Assembly: GCA_032690845.1 (NCBI GenBank)
Contig: CM064424.1
Coordinates: 38,949,511 to 39,013,510, forward strand
From: Eleusine coracana subsp. coracana
Lineage: Eukaryota > Streptophyta > Magnoliopsida > Poales > Poaceae
Length of the DNA: 64,000 nucleotides
Reading direction: 5' to 3'
The notes below the pieces were generated by a model. That model did no database searches and was not told where the DNA came from. It saw only the letters and a list, made by a program, of their open reading frames with translations. Positions 46,933-58,220 of this stretch are shown in pieces. Both the position numbers and the translations under genes were made by a program. Numbering within the stretch: position 1 is the first letter of the stretch; every line of letters starts with the position of its first letter.

Positions 46933-49900
46933 ATGGAGAAGCATGCTGTTAAGCTGTGGATGTTCGATGGAGAGGACTTCTCCTACTGGAAGTCACGGAC
47001 CAAGGCATATCTGCTAAGTCAAGGACATGCAATTTGGGAGATTGTTGAGCAGGAGTATGCTATACCACAAGACCTGAACAATGCATCTGCAGGTGCGTTA
47101 GTCAGGTATGAGAACAACTCCAAAGCTGTCAACATTCTGCTCTCTACACTTGGTAGGAGTGAACATGATAGGGTTACACACCTTGACACTGTTCATGCTA
47201 TTTGGGTTAAGCTCTGCACTTACCATGAGAGTACCAACCAGGTCAAGTCTATGTGTAAGGATTCTTACAATAGATAGTACTAAACCTTTACACAAAAACC
47301 GGGTGAGTCACTAGATGACACTTTTCATAGGTTTGAGGCAATTGTGTGCAACTTGCAGGCTTATGGTACCCTTGTGTACAATGACAATGATAGAGCTAAG
47401 CAACTGCTGTACTCACTTGATGAAAATGTTTGGGGGGGGGGGGGATTAAAATTGCTGCTCTAGAAGAAACTGCTGACTTCAACACCTTGAACTGTGAGCA
47501 ACTGTATAGCAAGATGAAATCTCATGAACTGTCTAGGAAATCTCATCCTAATCTTGCTATTCCTGCTTCTAGCATGGCTTTTCTTTCTAGCTCTCAGAAG
47601 GTTAGTCACAGTGATGCTTCTTATGGAACTAACCCCTCACTTGACAAGTCTTCTGATGAGGACATCACCATGCTGGATACGTGCATATCATGGCCTTTCC
47701 CAAGTTACAAGTTGTCACCAACACGGTCGCCGCGTTTGTCTCGGATTCAGACAACACCCCTTCACGGTTTTGATGATATCTCCCACATCCGACGTCCAAA
47801 CGGGGCGTTCTTTGATGCGTTGGAAAGGGGACAACGACGCCGTTGTTTTGTTTCTGGTCCCAGCTCCAGAAGGGTCGTGAGTCATAATATGTGACCATGA
47901 CAAGGTGCTGCGTCACATATTTTGGGCCAACTTGGCCATGTATTGTGTCGGGCCTTATGCCCATGTTGTGGGTGCCTCCCCTGGTTGCCCCAACCCTAGG
48001 ACGTCCCTGGTTCCTACATAAATTCAGTAGCCACCGTCTTTTAGTTTCGGGTTTTGTTTAGTTCAGTTTTCCAGAGAGAAACTTGATCGAATTATTATAA
48101 CTGTGGCGACAAGTCCTTTTACAGTAATCCAGAGCCCCTGTTCTTGTTCTACACCACTGTGGCGATTAGTCCTTTTGTGTTCACAGCTTGAACCTTTTCT
48201 TGTGATTTGCTTCATCCATATTTGCAATTTCAGATTGCATGTTTATCCTCTCTTGCTTGTGTTCTCGATTTCACTTGCAGGAACAATCAAGTTGTGCTTG
48301 GTGTAACGGTTGCGGGGTTGGATCGTGACTGATTCAAGCCGGGTCGTCGATGCCGAGTTTCCCAAATTCGAGTTTATCCCCTTACCTCTCAGAAGATCGG
48401 GCCATATCTACATCATCTTCCTTGGAGTTTGCTTTGTCTTCTCTTGTTGCAGCTTCCGATGAACAGATAGAGTGCATTCCTGACGAGGAGCTATCCTTGC
48501 TCACAAGGAAGTTCAGGAAGTTCTACAACAATCGCAAGGAGAGAAGAGGAGGTGGTTGAAGAACCTGCTTCAAGTGCGGTGACCCGGGACATTTCATTGC
48601 TGATTGTCCCAAGAAGAAGAAGAAGGCTGGATACTGCGACAACAACACTGAAGACTTCAAGCAGAAGAAGAACTGCTTCTACAAGAAGGGCAAGAACTCC
48701 AAGAAGTTCGCCAAGGCCATTGCATGCGCCTGCGTTGCCGCCTTGAGCGATGTCGACCTCATGTCAAGCGAAGGCCTTACAAGCTCGGAGGAAGAGATTG
48801 AGAAGCCATGAGCCAAGCGGAAGGATGACTTCACCAGACTTTGCTTCATGGCAAAGAACGACCACAACACTGACTCTGGATCCGACTCCGACACAAGCGA
48901 GGTACCACCCACTATTGTTGAGCTCTCTTCTGAACTTGATCATTTGCGCGATGTTCTGCTCATGCAAGATGATAAGCTTCGTAGTGCTATTCATGAGAGT
49001 AGAGAGCTTAAGTCTAAGTTGGAGAGTGCTGATTTTGAAATTGCTTCGGTTAGGTCTAAGCTTGCTCGTGAGGAAATTTATGTTGAGTGTGAGTCTTGTC
49101 AAGCTGTGATGAGTGATCTTGCATAGAGGGAGAGTGTGCATGATCAAGTTGCCAGTCAGCTTGATAGTGCCCTCAAGGAGCTTGATGAGTTCAAAGCTAG
49201 ACCAACTCTTTTGGGTGCATGTCAGAAGTGCCCCAAGCTCACAGATGAGTTGGAAGCTCAGACCCTCAAAGTCAAAGAGTTTGAGTCCAAGCTGCTTCAT
49301 GAGACTCGCTCGAAAGTTCTTCCACCTCCGTGTGAAGTGTGTGTCACCCTCAAGGACAAGCTAGTAATCACTAGGGAGAAAAACAAAGTCCTAGTTCAGG
49401 AAAATGACTATCTTGTGTCTAGGCTCCAGAGAACCATAGTGAGTGAGGAAAAGATTGAGAGTGATTTGGCAAGAGTGAAGGAGAGTGCTTCTAGGTTAAC
49501 CTATAACTTAGTCTTGGGATTTGAGAGGTGTGACAAGGAGAGTGAGAATGTGGGTAAATTTGTACCTAGCTCCAGCTACAAGGATGAGGAAAACACCATC
49601 AAACCCACTGACACATACTATCCACCCAATCCAAAATCCTCCTTCAACCCAAAGAAAACAGAGAAACCAAAACCCAAGCCTACCATGCAAGCCAAGCCTA
49701 ATCCTAAGGGTGTCTACATTTGCATGTTTTGTGGTCGCAAGGGCCACTTGGATGAGTTCTGTTATAGGCGTAAGAGGATTGAGAGGAAGCAAGCTGAGTT
49801 GACTAGGGATGCTTTTTTTTATGATGATTTTATTGACTTTCAGCCTCGCTCTTTTTCTCATGCCTATCATGGACGGGGTCATCCCCCATATGGCTTTGAT

Positions 49901-50206
49901 TCACGAGACAGAGGCTTTGCGCAGCAGCGCTTTGGCGCCCCATGTTTTCCCTATCGTGGTGAGTGTCACTCGCGTGGAATTGGCTTTCACATGGATGATT
50001 TCTATCCTCACAACCCAAGGTTTGAGTCGAGACGCTTTGACAGGACACGTTTCCCCCATCGTGGTTCTCGTCCCATACGTTCGAATGATAATGTGCAAAG
50101 AACTGTGATGACTACTACTGGTCGTATGGTTAAGTGCTGGGTTCCAAAATTCCTTTTGACTAACCCCAACACTGAGCCATCGACTTTTCCTTCTCGTTCT
50201 TTGTAG
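46933..50206 (+). pseudogene. gag of Sirevirus C
   Basis: Capsid/nucleocapsid precursor from ATG 46933 (MEKHAVKLWMFDGEDFSYWK). Stops at 47275-47277 and shortly after. A 13-G run at 47432-47444 changes the frame. A 762-bp solo LTR lies at 47654-48415. Afterwards one frame continues with TGA 48557-48559, TGA about 48809-48811, TAG 49124-49126 and TAG 50204-50206. There are two intact CCHC knuckles (CFKCGDPGHFIADC about 48570-48611; CMFCGRKGHLDEFC about 49723-49764), a long Leu/Glu/Lys coiled coil between them and an Arg/Phe/Gly/His-rich C-terminus. The frame runs straight into the protease. Confidence 0.87.
47654..48415 (+). repeat. Solo LTR, 762 bp, in gag of Sirevirus C
   Basis: TGATGAGGACATCACC...ATATCTACATCA with inverted ends TGATG/CATCA and a 5-bp duplication TCTTC at 47649-47653 and 48416-48420. 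Taking out the insert and one copy joins the gag frame. TATA-like ACATAAATTC is near 48015. Family not identified; orientation uncertain. Confidence 0.85.
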
Positions 50207-52999
50207 GCAGCAGGTGGAGGCCTGGACAACAAGTGGTTGATGGACTCCGGGTGTTCACGCCACATGACCGGAGATGCAAAGTGGTTCTCCAGCCTCACTC
50301 CCTTGAAGCACCGGGAGTATGTGACCTTTGGAGATGACAAGAGAGGGAGAGTGAAGGCAAGAGGCGCGGTAAAGGTAAATGAAAAATTCACTCTCAAGGA
50401 TGTTAGTTTGGTTGAGTATCTCAAGTACAATCTCCTCTCTGTATCTCAACTTCTTGATGTTGGTTTGGAAGTGCGCTTTAAGTCAAATGCTTCTTGTGTT
50501 CTTGATTCGAATGGTTCCTTGGTTTGTGCGATTTCTTGCATTTGTAGAGTCTTTTAGGCTGATTTTACTGGTTCTCCTGGTTCTCACAAGTGCTTGTTTG
50601 CTCAATCTTCTTCTGAGCTTTGACTTGTTATGTCGCTTGAGTGGCCTAGGCTTGATCTGAGGATTGCCTAAGCTCAAATTTGATAAGGATTTGGTTTGTG
50701 CTCCTTCTTGTCATGGGAAAATGATTGCCGCTTCTTATCCACCAATTTATTTGGTGATGACTGAATGCCCTGGAGAGTTGCTTCACATGGACACTGTTGG
50801 TCCTTCTCGGGTTCGTTCGGCGGGTGGGAAGTGGTATGTTCTTGTGATTGTTGATGACTACTCTCGCTACTCTTGGGTTTACTTTCTTGAGAGCAAGGAT
50901 GAAGTGTTTCATCACTTTCGGAGCTTAGCTTTGAGGTTGTTCAAGGAACTCCCTGGTGCATTACGAGCAATCCATAGTGATAATGGCACCGAGTTCAAGA
51001 ACTCCTCCTTTGATGCTTTCTGTTTTGAGCATGGTTTTGAGCATCAGTTTTCAGCACCTCGTGTTCCCCAGTAGAATGGTGTGGTCGAAAGAAAGAACAG
51101 AACCCTGGTGGAGATGGCCCGAACGATGCTCGATAAGCATAGGACTCCGAGGCGGTTCTGGGCTGAGGCCATTAGCACTGCTTGCTATATTTCCAATCGG
51201 ATTTTCTTGCTCTCAATTCTTAATGTGACTTCTTAGCAGCTGCATTTTGGGAGAAAGCCCTCAGTTTCTCATTTGTGTGCCTTTGGTTGCAAGTGCTTTA
51301 TTCTCAAGCATGGCAATCTTGATAAGTTTAAGTCGAGATCTTCCGATGGCATCTTTCTTGGTTACTCTCTTCATGGTCATTCCTACAGAGTTTTCAATTT
51401 GGAGACTAACACCAGCGTAGAATCCTACGATGTAACCTTTGATGAATCAGACTCTTGTACAAGGAATGTGACTGAGTCTACAGGTGATAAGGAGCTGAAG
51501 GAAAGCATCTTTGTAGAAGAGGACCTATAGGGCTTTGATGATGAAGATGATGATTTACTTCATCTCTCATCTGAGCTTGTTCCTGCTGCTACCACTACTC
51601 CAGCAGAGGGTCTAGAAACTTCTACATTGACTTCAGCGGCTATCGAGCAAGCTCCAGCTGTGGTTGAGGGGCAGGTACACGCTAAGAGAGAGGCCCCCAG
51701 CCACATTCAGCGTCAACATCCACCTCAACAAATGATTGGTAATCTCTATGAGAGGACAACAAGGTCAAGGTCTGCACATCTCGCTTGTTTTACCAATTCT
51801 CTCTTTGTTGCAACCTTTGAACCCAAAGATGTTGGATACGCTATCTGATGAGCATTAGGTTAATGCCATGCATGAGGAGTTAGAAAACTATGAGAGAAAC
51901 AAAGTCTGGACCCTTGTAGACCCTCCCAAAAATGTCAATGTCATAGGAACTAAATGGGTGTTCAAAAACAAACATGGGGAGGATGGTGAGGTTGTGAGAA
52001 ACAAGGCTAGACTAGTTGCTCAGGGTTTTAGCCAAGTGGAGGGCTTAGACTATGGTGAAACTTTTGCTCCTGTCGCTCTCATAGAAGCAATAAGGATCTT
52101 GCTTGCATTTGCTGCCTCTAAGGTCAACAGACTTTATCAAATGGATGTCAAGAGTGCTTTCCTAAATGGTTTCATAGAGGAAGAAGTGTATGTGAGGCAA
52201 CCCCCAGGCTTTGAGCACCATAAATACCCAAACCATGTGTACAAGCTTCAGAAGGCTTTGTATGGGCTAAAGCAAGCACCTAGGGCATGGTATGCTAGGC
52301 TTAAGACTTTCTTGCTAGAGCGCGGGTATGTCATGGGGTGTGTTGATAAAACCTTTTTCACTCTAAAGCATGGCAATGACTTTCTAATGGTTTAGATTTA
52401 CGTGGATGATATCATCTTTGGTGGTTCCTCTCATGCTCTTGTGTCCAGATTTCAGGAAGCTATGGAAAGTAAATTTCAGATGTCGATGATGGGCGAGCTC
52501 ACCTTCTTTCTTGGACTTCAAATCAAGAAGTGCAAGCAAGGCACTTTCATACATCAAGCCAAGTACACGAAGGATCTCCTGAAGAAGTTCGACATGGTCA
52601 ATGTGAAGCCGTTGTCTACACCAATGTCCACAACAACGGCTCTTAACCCTGATGAAGACTGTGAAGCGGTGGACCAAAGGGAGTACAGGAGCATGATTTG
52701 CTCCCTCTTGTACCTGACGGCGACAAGACCCGACATACACTTTGCGGTGTGTCTTTGTGCTCGCTTTCAAGCTTCCCAAGGGTGACTCATCGTAAGGCTA
52801 TCAAGCGCATCTTCAGGTATCTCAAATACACCCTTGAGTTTGGTCTTTGGTACTCTGCATCTTCATCTCTTGATATCATTGAGTATTCAGATGCGGACTT
52901 TGCTAGGTGTAGAATTGATAGGAAGAGCACTTTTGGTACTTGCCATTTCTTGGATACTTCTTTGATCTGTTAGTCTTCTCGTAGGCAGTCGAGTGTTGC

Positions 53000-53004
53000 C
53001 CAAT
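53000..53004. repeat. Target-site duplication CCAAT, left copy (Athila-type)
   Basis: CCAAT before TGTTGATGG, identical to 61163-61167. Confidence 0.95.
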
Positions 53005-54553
53005 TGTTGATGGCTGTTAAGTACCATTTTTAACCATCAACTATACTCAAATAAAGGAGAATTTGGCATTTCATACACGCATGCTTTATCGCAATAATAT
53101 AGTTCCACTTGTACTTGGAGAACTTTGTGCATGCAGGAGGAAATGTGAAGGAAACACCTCAAAAGGCAAGAAAACACACTTTCGACCAACCAGAGAGTGC
53201 CACATGGACGTCACACGGATTGAAGGGCTCATTTTCAGCACTTAACCGACGTAACTCCCTGGAATATCGCGCAAACCGACGTCAGGGACCACAGGACAGC
53301 CACCTGGAGAAAGCACAGGCCAGGAGGGGCCACCCCCAGGTCGGCCGACCTGGTCAGGTCGGCCGACCCGGCCGGGCGCCCTCTCCGCCTGGGCTTCCAC
53401 GTGTTGGCTCCTCCGCGACTCCTGATGACGGTTTGAGATGCCTTCCGTGGCGGTTACTCTCCCTTGCCGACCTATTGAGGCTATAAATAGGAGGGTGTGC
53501 CTTCACATTCAACACACACCACAAGAAGCATTTCTCTCTTGCTAGTAGTAGTTCTTGGAGTTTTAGTGGAGTTAGGCTGAGTCTAGAGCTCTCTAGTACC
53601 AAGTCTTCACTTGGAATTGGTATGGCTCTTGTATCTTTTCCCTTTTGTAAGACTTTGCTCTTATCAATATATATATCTTTTCTATATAGTTGTGCTTGGG
53701 TCATGAGTTTCTTGTTTGATATTGTGATCCATATATGTGATAGTATAGTCTACTTGTGTGATAGTAGTTTATATTTATTATACTACTATTGTCATGCTAG
53801 TTATATACCGTCACTATAGTCTAGTTTATATGTTATAGTCTCTATGCTTAGTTTTAGCTGATAAAGTATAGCATGGGTTTGGTGATCGTATTCGTACGGT
53901 AGCTCTGCCTCGTTAATAGTAATCGCGGAGGGGCAGAGTGCTCTTTGGTCATGCAAGTATGGTATTTGGGTGACTGATTTGCATCAATTATTCGTTAGTC
54001 TACTGGTTCGTTGAGGTAGGCGGCAGGTGGTGACAGCCCTGTCCGTCCTTTGAAATCCTCCCCGCTAGGCTAGTGCGTAGGCTCTTGGCGGAAGTCGCCT
54101 GTGGATGCAGGGGTAAGTCCGTGCCTGAAGTGCTATATTATTGACTGCTGAACCTGAGTGTGGGTCTGTATGTATTCTACTTAGGCTATGCAACTGTATA
54201 GGAATGTATAGTAGGAGTAGCTTAGCCTAGTCTTTCCTCCACTAGACTTTATTTATTTAGTAGGAATCTTCTGTGTGTGTCACACTACCCGGTTATTATC
54301 ATGTACCCGCCTGTCTTGGTTAGATATCCTTGCTAATTGTTAACATGATCTTATATGTTAGTAACGCTTCTTGATCATACCCTTCCTTTGGGATAAACAA
54401 ATACGATACCCTGAATACTTCCGGGTGAAATGCTACAGCGGTATTCTCCGTGCGCTTGCGGATTTTACCTACTTGACTCTGGGACATATTAGTGAACCGT
54501 TTCTGGTCCCGTGCCGGGAATGATTTATTAATATGGCTTAGCAAAAGTCAACA
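53005..54553 (+). repeat. 5' LTR of Athila-type element
   Basis: TGTTGATGGCTG...AAAGTCAACA, inverted ends TGTTGA/TCAACA. Perfect 18-bp palindrome CCAGGTCGGCCGACCTGG at 53336-53353 and a partial second copy at 53357-53368. TATA box CTATAAATAGG at 53481. Confidence 0.95.
53481..53490 (+). promoter_or_regulatory. TATA box of Athila-type LTR
   Basis: CTATAAATAG, about 128 bp downstream of the palindrome; repeated in the 3' LTR at 60090-60099. Confidence 0.7.
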
Positions 54554-54561
54554 AGCATTTC

Positions 54562-54579
54562 TGGCGCCGTTGCCGGGGA
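54562..54579 (+). other. Primer binding site of Athila-type element (tRNA-Asp)
   Basis: TGGCGCCGTTGCCGGGGA, eight bases after the LTR end; the standard Athila PBS. Confidence 0.9.
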
Positions 54580-54732
54580 GGGCGTATGATTTAAGAAAAA
54601 ATTACTAATGTATATAGTAGTGTTGCAATTATTAAGGCTATCTCCTAAGCAGGCTAACCTTGCTTTGTTTTCTGCATTTTTGTATGAAAATAGGGTAGTG
54701 CTGCTCTCAAGAATCAGCTGAGCTTTAATAAA

Positions 54733-55983
54733 ATGATAGAAACCCAATTAGCTCAGTTAGCTGCTACTGTTCCTACTGCTGAGTCGGGGAAAATCCCGGG
54801 GCAACCCGAGACCCCCTTAGAAAATGTTAATGCGGTTATCACGAGAGGAGGTAAGTCCACTCGGGATCCGCCATACCCTAACCATGCAGGAAAGGACACA
54901 TCAGCTGAGAAGCCGGCAGAAGAAGAAGAACTGCCGCCCAGGAAAACGGCCCCACATGAGTTCTATGACACGAACCTCATGCCGTTTCCTGAAAGAAGAA
55001 GGAAGCCCACCGTGGACGAGCAGTTCACACGCTTCGTTGAGGTGATCCAGAAGCTGCAGATCAACGTGCCCTTGCTGGATGCGATACAAGTACCCACGTA
55101 CGCTCGCTACCTCAAGGATCTTATCAGCAACAAGCGCCCACTACCGACCACAGAAATTGTCAAGCTGACGGAAGAGTGTAGCGCTGCTATACTCAACCGG
55201 CTTCCTGACAAGAAGAAAGATCCGGGGTGTCCCACGATCACCTGCTCGATCGGGACACAGAACTTCGACCATGTCTTATGTGATCTTGGGGCAAGTGTGA
55301 GCGTCATGCCGAAGGATGTCTTCGACAAGCTCAACTACACCACACTATCCCCCACGCCGATGCAGCTGCAGCTGGCCGATTCAACGGTCCGCTATCCGGC
55401 AGGGATCGCCGAAGATATTCCGGTGAAAATCCAGGATTGCTTCATCCCCGTCGACTTCGTAGTGCTTGACATGAACGTCAGGAAGAGCACACCGCTCATC
55501 CTGGGACGCCCATTTCTCAGCACTGCGGATGCTTGCATCGATGTAGGAGCCGGAGAAATCCGCTTCCACATCAATGGCAAGGAGGAGAAGTTTGACTTTC
55601 GGCCACGGAAAGAACAGTGCAACATGATCCGTATCAAGTACGGGCCGAACCCAAGCAACATCAAGGAAGTGGAGGTCACTCCGCCAAAGAAGGACAGCCT
55701 CATCACATTCATGAAGAACTTCCTTGAGAAGGAAAAGGTTGCACAGCAACAACTAATGAAGGCAAGGGGGCAAAGGTCACACATTAAGCAACAGCCTCCG
55801 AAGTCCACAAGGCAACAACCTCCGAGGTCTGCAAAGAAACAGGCTGTGAAGCCTACAAAACCGCAGCCTCCGAAGCCCAAGAAGCCACCGACCGCAACAA
55901 AGACCAAGAAGGTGTGGCGAGTGAAACAAGAAGCATCATCCGTGTCTTCATCTCCGGGACCGGACAACGCTTCATCGAGCTGA
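54733..55983 (+). CDS. Gag C-terminus/aspartic protease ORF of Athila-type element
   Basis: Intact 416-residue ORF. Residues 1-160 correspond to the C-terminal part of Athila gag (MIETQLAQLA, then NAVITRGGKSTRDPP). Residues about 165-315 are the retropepsin domain with active site CDLGASVSVMP (184-188 = DLGAS) and ILGRPFLSTADA. RT would follow in an autonomous Athila. Instead the protein ends in a Lys/Pro/Gln-rich basic tail (about 345-400: QPPKSTRQQPPRSAKKQ and similar) and a Ser-rich end. The upstream frame is closed shortly before ATG 54733, so the N-terminal capsid is truly absent. The tail might bind nucleic acid; unproven. Confidence 0.85.
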   Translation: MIETQLAQLAATVPTAESGKIPGQPETPLENVNAVITRGGKSTRDPPYPNHAGKDTSAEKPAEEEELPPRKTAPHEFYDTNLMPFPERRRKPTVDEQFTRFVEVIQKLQINVPLLDAIQVPTYARYLKDLISNKRPLPTTEIVKLTEECSAAILNRLPDKKKDPGCPTITCSIGTQNFDHVLCDLGASVSVMPKDVFDKLNYTTLSPTPMQLQLADSTVRYPAGIAEDIPVKIQDCFIPVDFVVLDMNVRKSTPLILGRPFLSTADACIDVGAGEIRFHINGKEEKFDFRPRKEQCNMIRIKYGPNPSNIKEVEVTPPKKDSLITFMKNFLEKEKVAQQQLMKARGQRSHIKQQPPKSTRQQPPRSAKKQAVKPTKPQPPKPKKPPTATKTKKVWRVKQEASSVSSSPGPDNASSS

Positions 55984-56729
55984 ACGCCGGAGAAAAGTCC
56001 CGCTCGTCGGACTTTAAAAGGTGAGTCCTCGCCGGGAGGTTAAACCGGTAGTTATCCATATTTGCTCTTTTAATTGCATATTTGCTTTCCACCACATTTT
56101 GATTTTTTCCCGACCACTGCATTTCTGCATTTTTGAATTTTTCCAGCCACCTTGGAATTTTTCAAAACTCATTTGCATTTCTGAAAATTTAGAAAATAGG
56201 TTTTTGGGCTTTCCATTTTGAAAAGATTTTTTGTTGAGCTTTTTGAGCAAAAAAAGGCAGCAGGGGACAAATCCCCTAGCCGTTGGGGAACACATAGGAA
56301 AAAGGGGGCTGCCAGGAGGCCCACCTGCCAGGTCGGCCGACCTGGTGGTGTCGGCCGACCCCCTGGCCCCACCTTTTCCTGTGCTCCTTTCTCCCAACGG
56401 CTATATGGCCGTTGCTCTGTCTCTAACGGCCATCTTGCTTCCTTGGCTATAAAAACAGCCCAGGAGGGGGAGCTTCACCATTCCAAGCTCATCTTTCACT
56501 CCCTCCTTTGCTCACTTGTTGCTCTCCCAAAATTTCGTGTTCTTCAACTTTACTACAGCCCCAAAAACCCAAAAAAATATTTCCCCTCTGTTTTAGTGCA
56601 TTTGCAAGTTGTTGTGAGAAGAAAACCAATTTCGGAGAAGCTCGGGTTTGTCGTTTTCACTAACGCTCACCCGAACACTTGTTTGATCTTGTTTTTGTTC
56701 TTGTCTTGTGTTTGTTCTTGTGTGCAGCC
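55984..56729 (+). promoter_or_regulatory. Internal LTR-like promoter and leader of Athila 3' ORF
   Basis: Contains an exact copy of the LTR palindrome CCAGGTCGGCCGACCTGG at 56328-56345 with a partial second copy just after. A TATA box TATAAAAA at 56448-56455 lies about 100 bp downstream, as in the LTR. A leader follows, ending in a long T-rich tract and acceptor TTGTGTGCAG at 56727, three bases before the ATG at 56730. An independent promoter with a spliced leader is inferred. Confidence 0.55.
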
Positions 56730-58136
56730 ATGTTCAACCGAATGAAGCAAGTCGCCGGAATCAAGCGGGGAAAAAGCACTCGTGCAAGCACGAGTCAAGC
56801 ATCCTCCGTCGAGCTCACACCAAGTCCGGGGCATGGTGACCCCGAAGCTGAAATTCCGGAGGAAAGGCCGGCCTTGCTCATCACCGAGGAGCATCTCGAC
56901 ATCAAGGACGACCGCGAGGGCCAAGCCATCGCGCTCATGAGAGAACGGCCATTCGCCCACACCCGACGCTTCGATCCGGACTTCCTCGAGAAAATAGGTA
57001 TGAGAGAAGAATTTGCCTCTATTTTTCGCACTATGGGTCGGCTAAATTTCGTAGAAGTAGATGAGCCGGGTTCTCGTTTGCTTACTATGCAGTTTTTATG
57101 CACCCTTAGAAAGTATGATGAAGGCATTTCTTTTCGCTTGTTTGGGCAAGAGCGCTTGGTCACATGGGGTGATCTTCATGCTATGCTAGGTCTAAATCCT
57201 AAATGTAGGCTAGACTTAGATAAAGCGCTAAAGGGGTTCCATAAAGAAAGTTTTTGGAAAAAGATTTCCGGAAACGAGTGGGGTCCCAAGCCTAGAACAA
57301 GTGCCATCCATAATCCTACACTTAGATTTATGCATGTGTGGTTGGCTATGACCTTGTTTCCTCGAGGTGACATTAGGGTTGTCCGGCAAGATGAATTGAA
57401 AATACTTTATGCCATGGTTAAGAAAATTAGGGTGTCACCCGCGGAATGCATGATTGATCAATGGTTAGACAATATAAAGTTGACAGGACCAATTGAGTGC
57501 ACCTCTTTAGTTACTCGCATTGCGCAGAAGTGTGGTCTGCTTGAGAATGTTCATGTTGAATATTTGACGGTAGATAGAGAATTTCTAAGCGAGGACTATT
57601 TTGTGCAAGGACATACTTTGAAACATGGTCCAAATAATACCTTGATCTATCACTTTCCCGGGTATACAAATGAATTCCCGTTACCTAACCCGGGTCTTCG
57701 TCTGTATCACTATCGGGCACTAACCCTCCCACTTGAGCCAGTGGGAGAAGTTCGCAGGCATAGTGTTTCAGGGCGACCGACACGTTCCCGTAGGCATATG
57801 GAGCCTACACCGGAGTTTCACACTCCGACCGGAGATCCGGTATGGGAGCAGCCCCCGCCACAGGACGAGGCGGGTGCATCAACATGGCAGGCCGGAGCAT
57901 GGGAATCTCAGTACGATTACCCCATGCAGACGTCATCAAGTTCAAGCGGACCGCCATCCTTTGCCACTCGGTCATTCTCATCCCGTGGGTTCCGTGAACT
58001 CAACTATGGGATGGCCGAGTTGACAAGGAGGGTGAACGACATTGATTTGCGCACCGAGAGCATGCAACAAACTCTCACGCAACATGTCACCGACACCCAG
58101 CAATGGCAGAATTTCAGCGACAACCAATTCCGCTAG
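56730..58136 (+). CDS. Athila 3' ORF (retrotransposon ORF1/env-like family)
   Basis: Open frame of about 468 codons from ATG 56730 (MFNRMKQVAG). A basic Ser/Thr-rich N-terminus precedes the conserved globular region of the Athila ORF family (FDPDFLEKIGMREEF, FLCTLRKYDEGISF, TWGDLHAMLGL, MHVWLAMTLFPRGD). The C-terminus is Pro/Ser/Gln-rich with a heptad segment (about 57995-58100). TAG at 58134-58136 probably replaces a glutamine codon: the frame stays open to TGA 58218-58220, adding 27 residues. No membrane helix or signal peptide lies after the ATG. The role is unknown; it is called env-like only by position. Confidence 0.75.
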   Translation: MFNRMKQVAGIKRGKSTRASTSQASSVELTPSPGHGDPEAEIPEERPALLITEEHLDIKDDREGQAIALMRERPFAHTRRFDPDFLEKIGMREEFASIFRTMGRLNFVEVDEPGSRLLTMQFLCTLRKYDEGISFRLFGQERLVTWGDLHAMLGLNPKCRLDLDKALKGFHKESFWKKISGNEWGPKPRTSAIHNPTLRFMHVWLAMTLFPRGDIRVVRQDELKILYAMVKKIRVSPAECMIDQWLDNIKLTGPIECTSLVTRIAQKCGLLENVHVEYLTVDREFLSEDYFVQGHTLKHGPNNTLIYHFPGYTNEFPLPNPGLRLYHYRALTLPLEPVGEVRRHSVSGRPTRSRRHMEPTPEFHTPTGDPVWEQPPPQDEAGASTWQAGAWESQYDYPMQTSSSSSGPPSFATRSFSSRGFRELNYGMAELTRRVNDIDLRTESMQQTLTQHVTDTQQWQNFSDNQFR

Positions 58137-58220
58137 CTGAACGCGATGATGGCTCAGAATCAGAACAATTGGGATGCCTTCTTCCGCTCCCAAGGCTACG
58201 ACCCGAACCAGCAGATATGA

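Noticed and set aside
56679..56732. Signal-peptide-like hydrophobic stretch in front of the Athila 3' ORF
   Set aside because: It has no ATG and is the translation of a T-rich tract ending in a splice acceptor (GTGTGCAG). The ORF most likely starts at ATG 56730.
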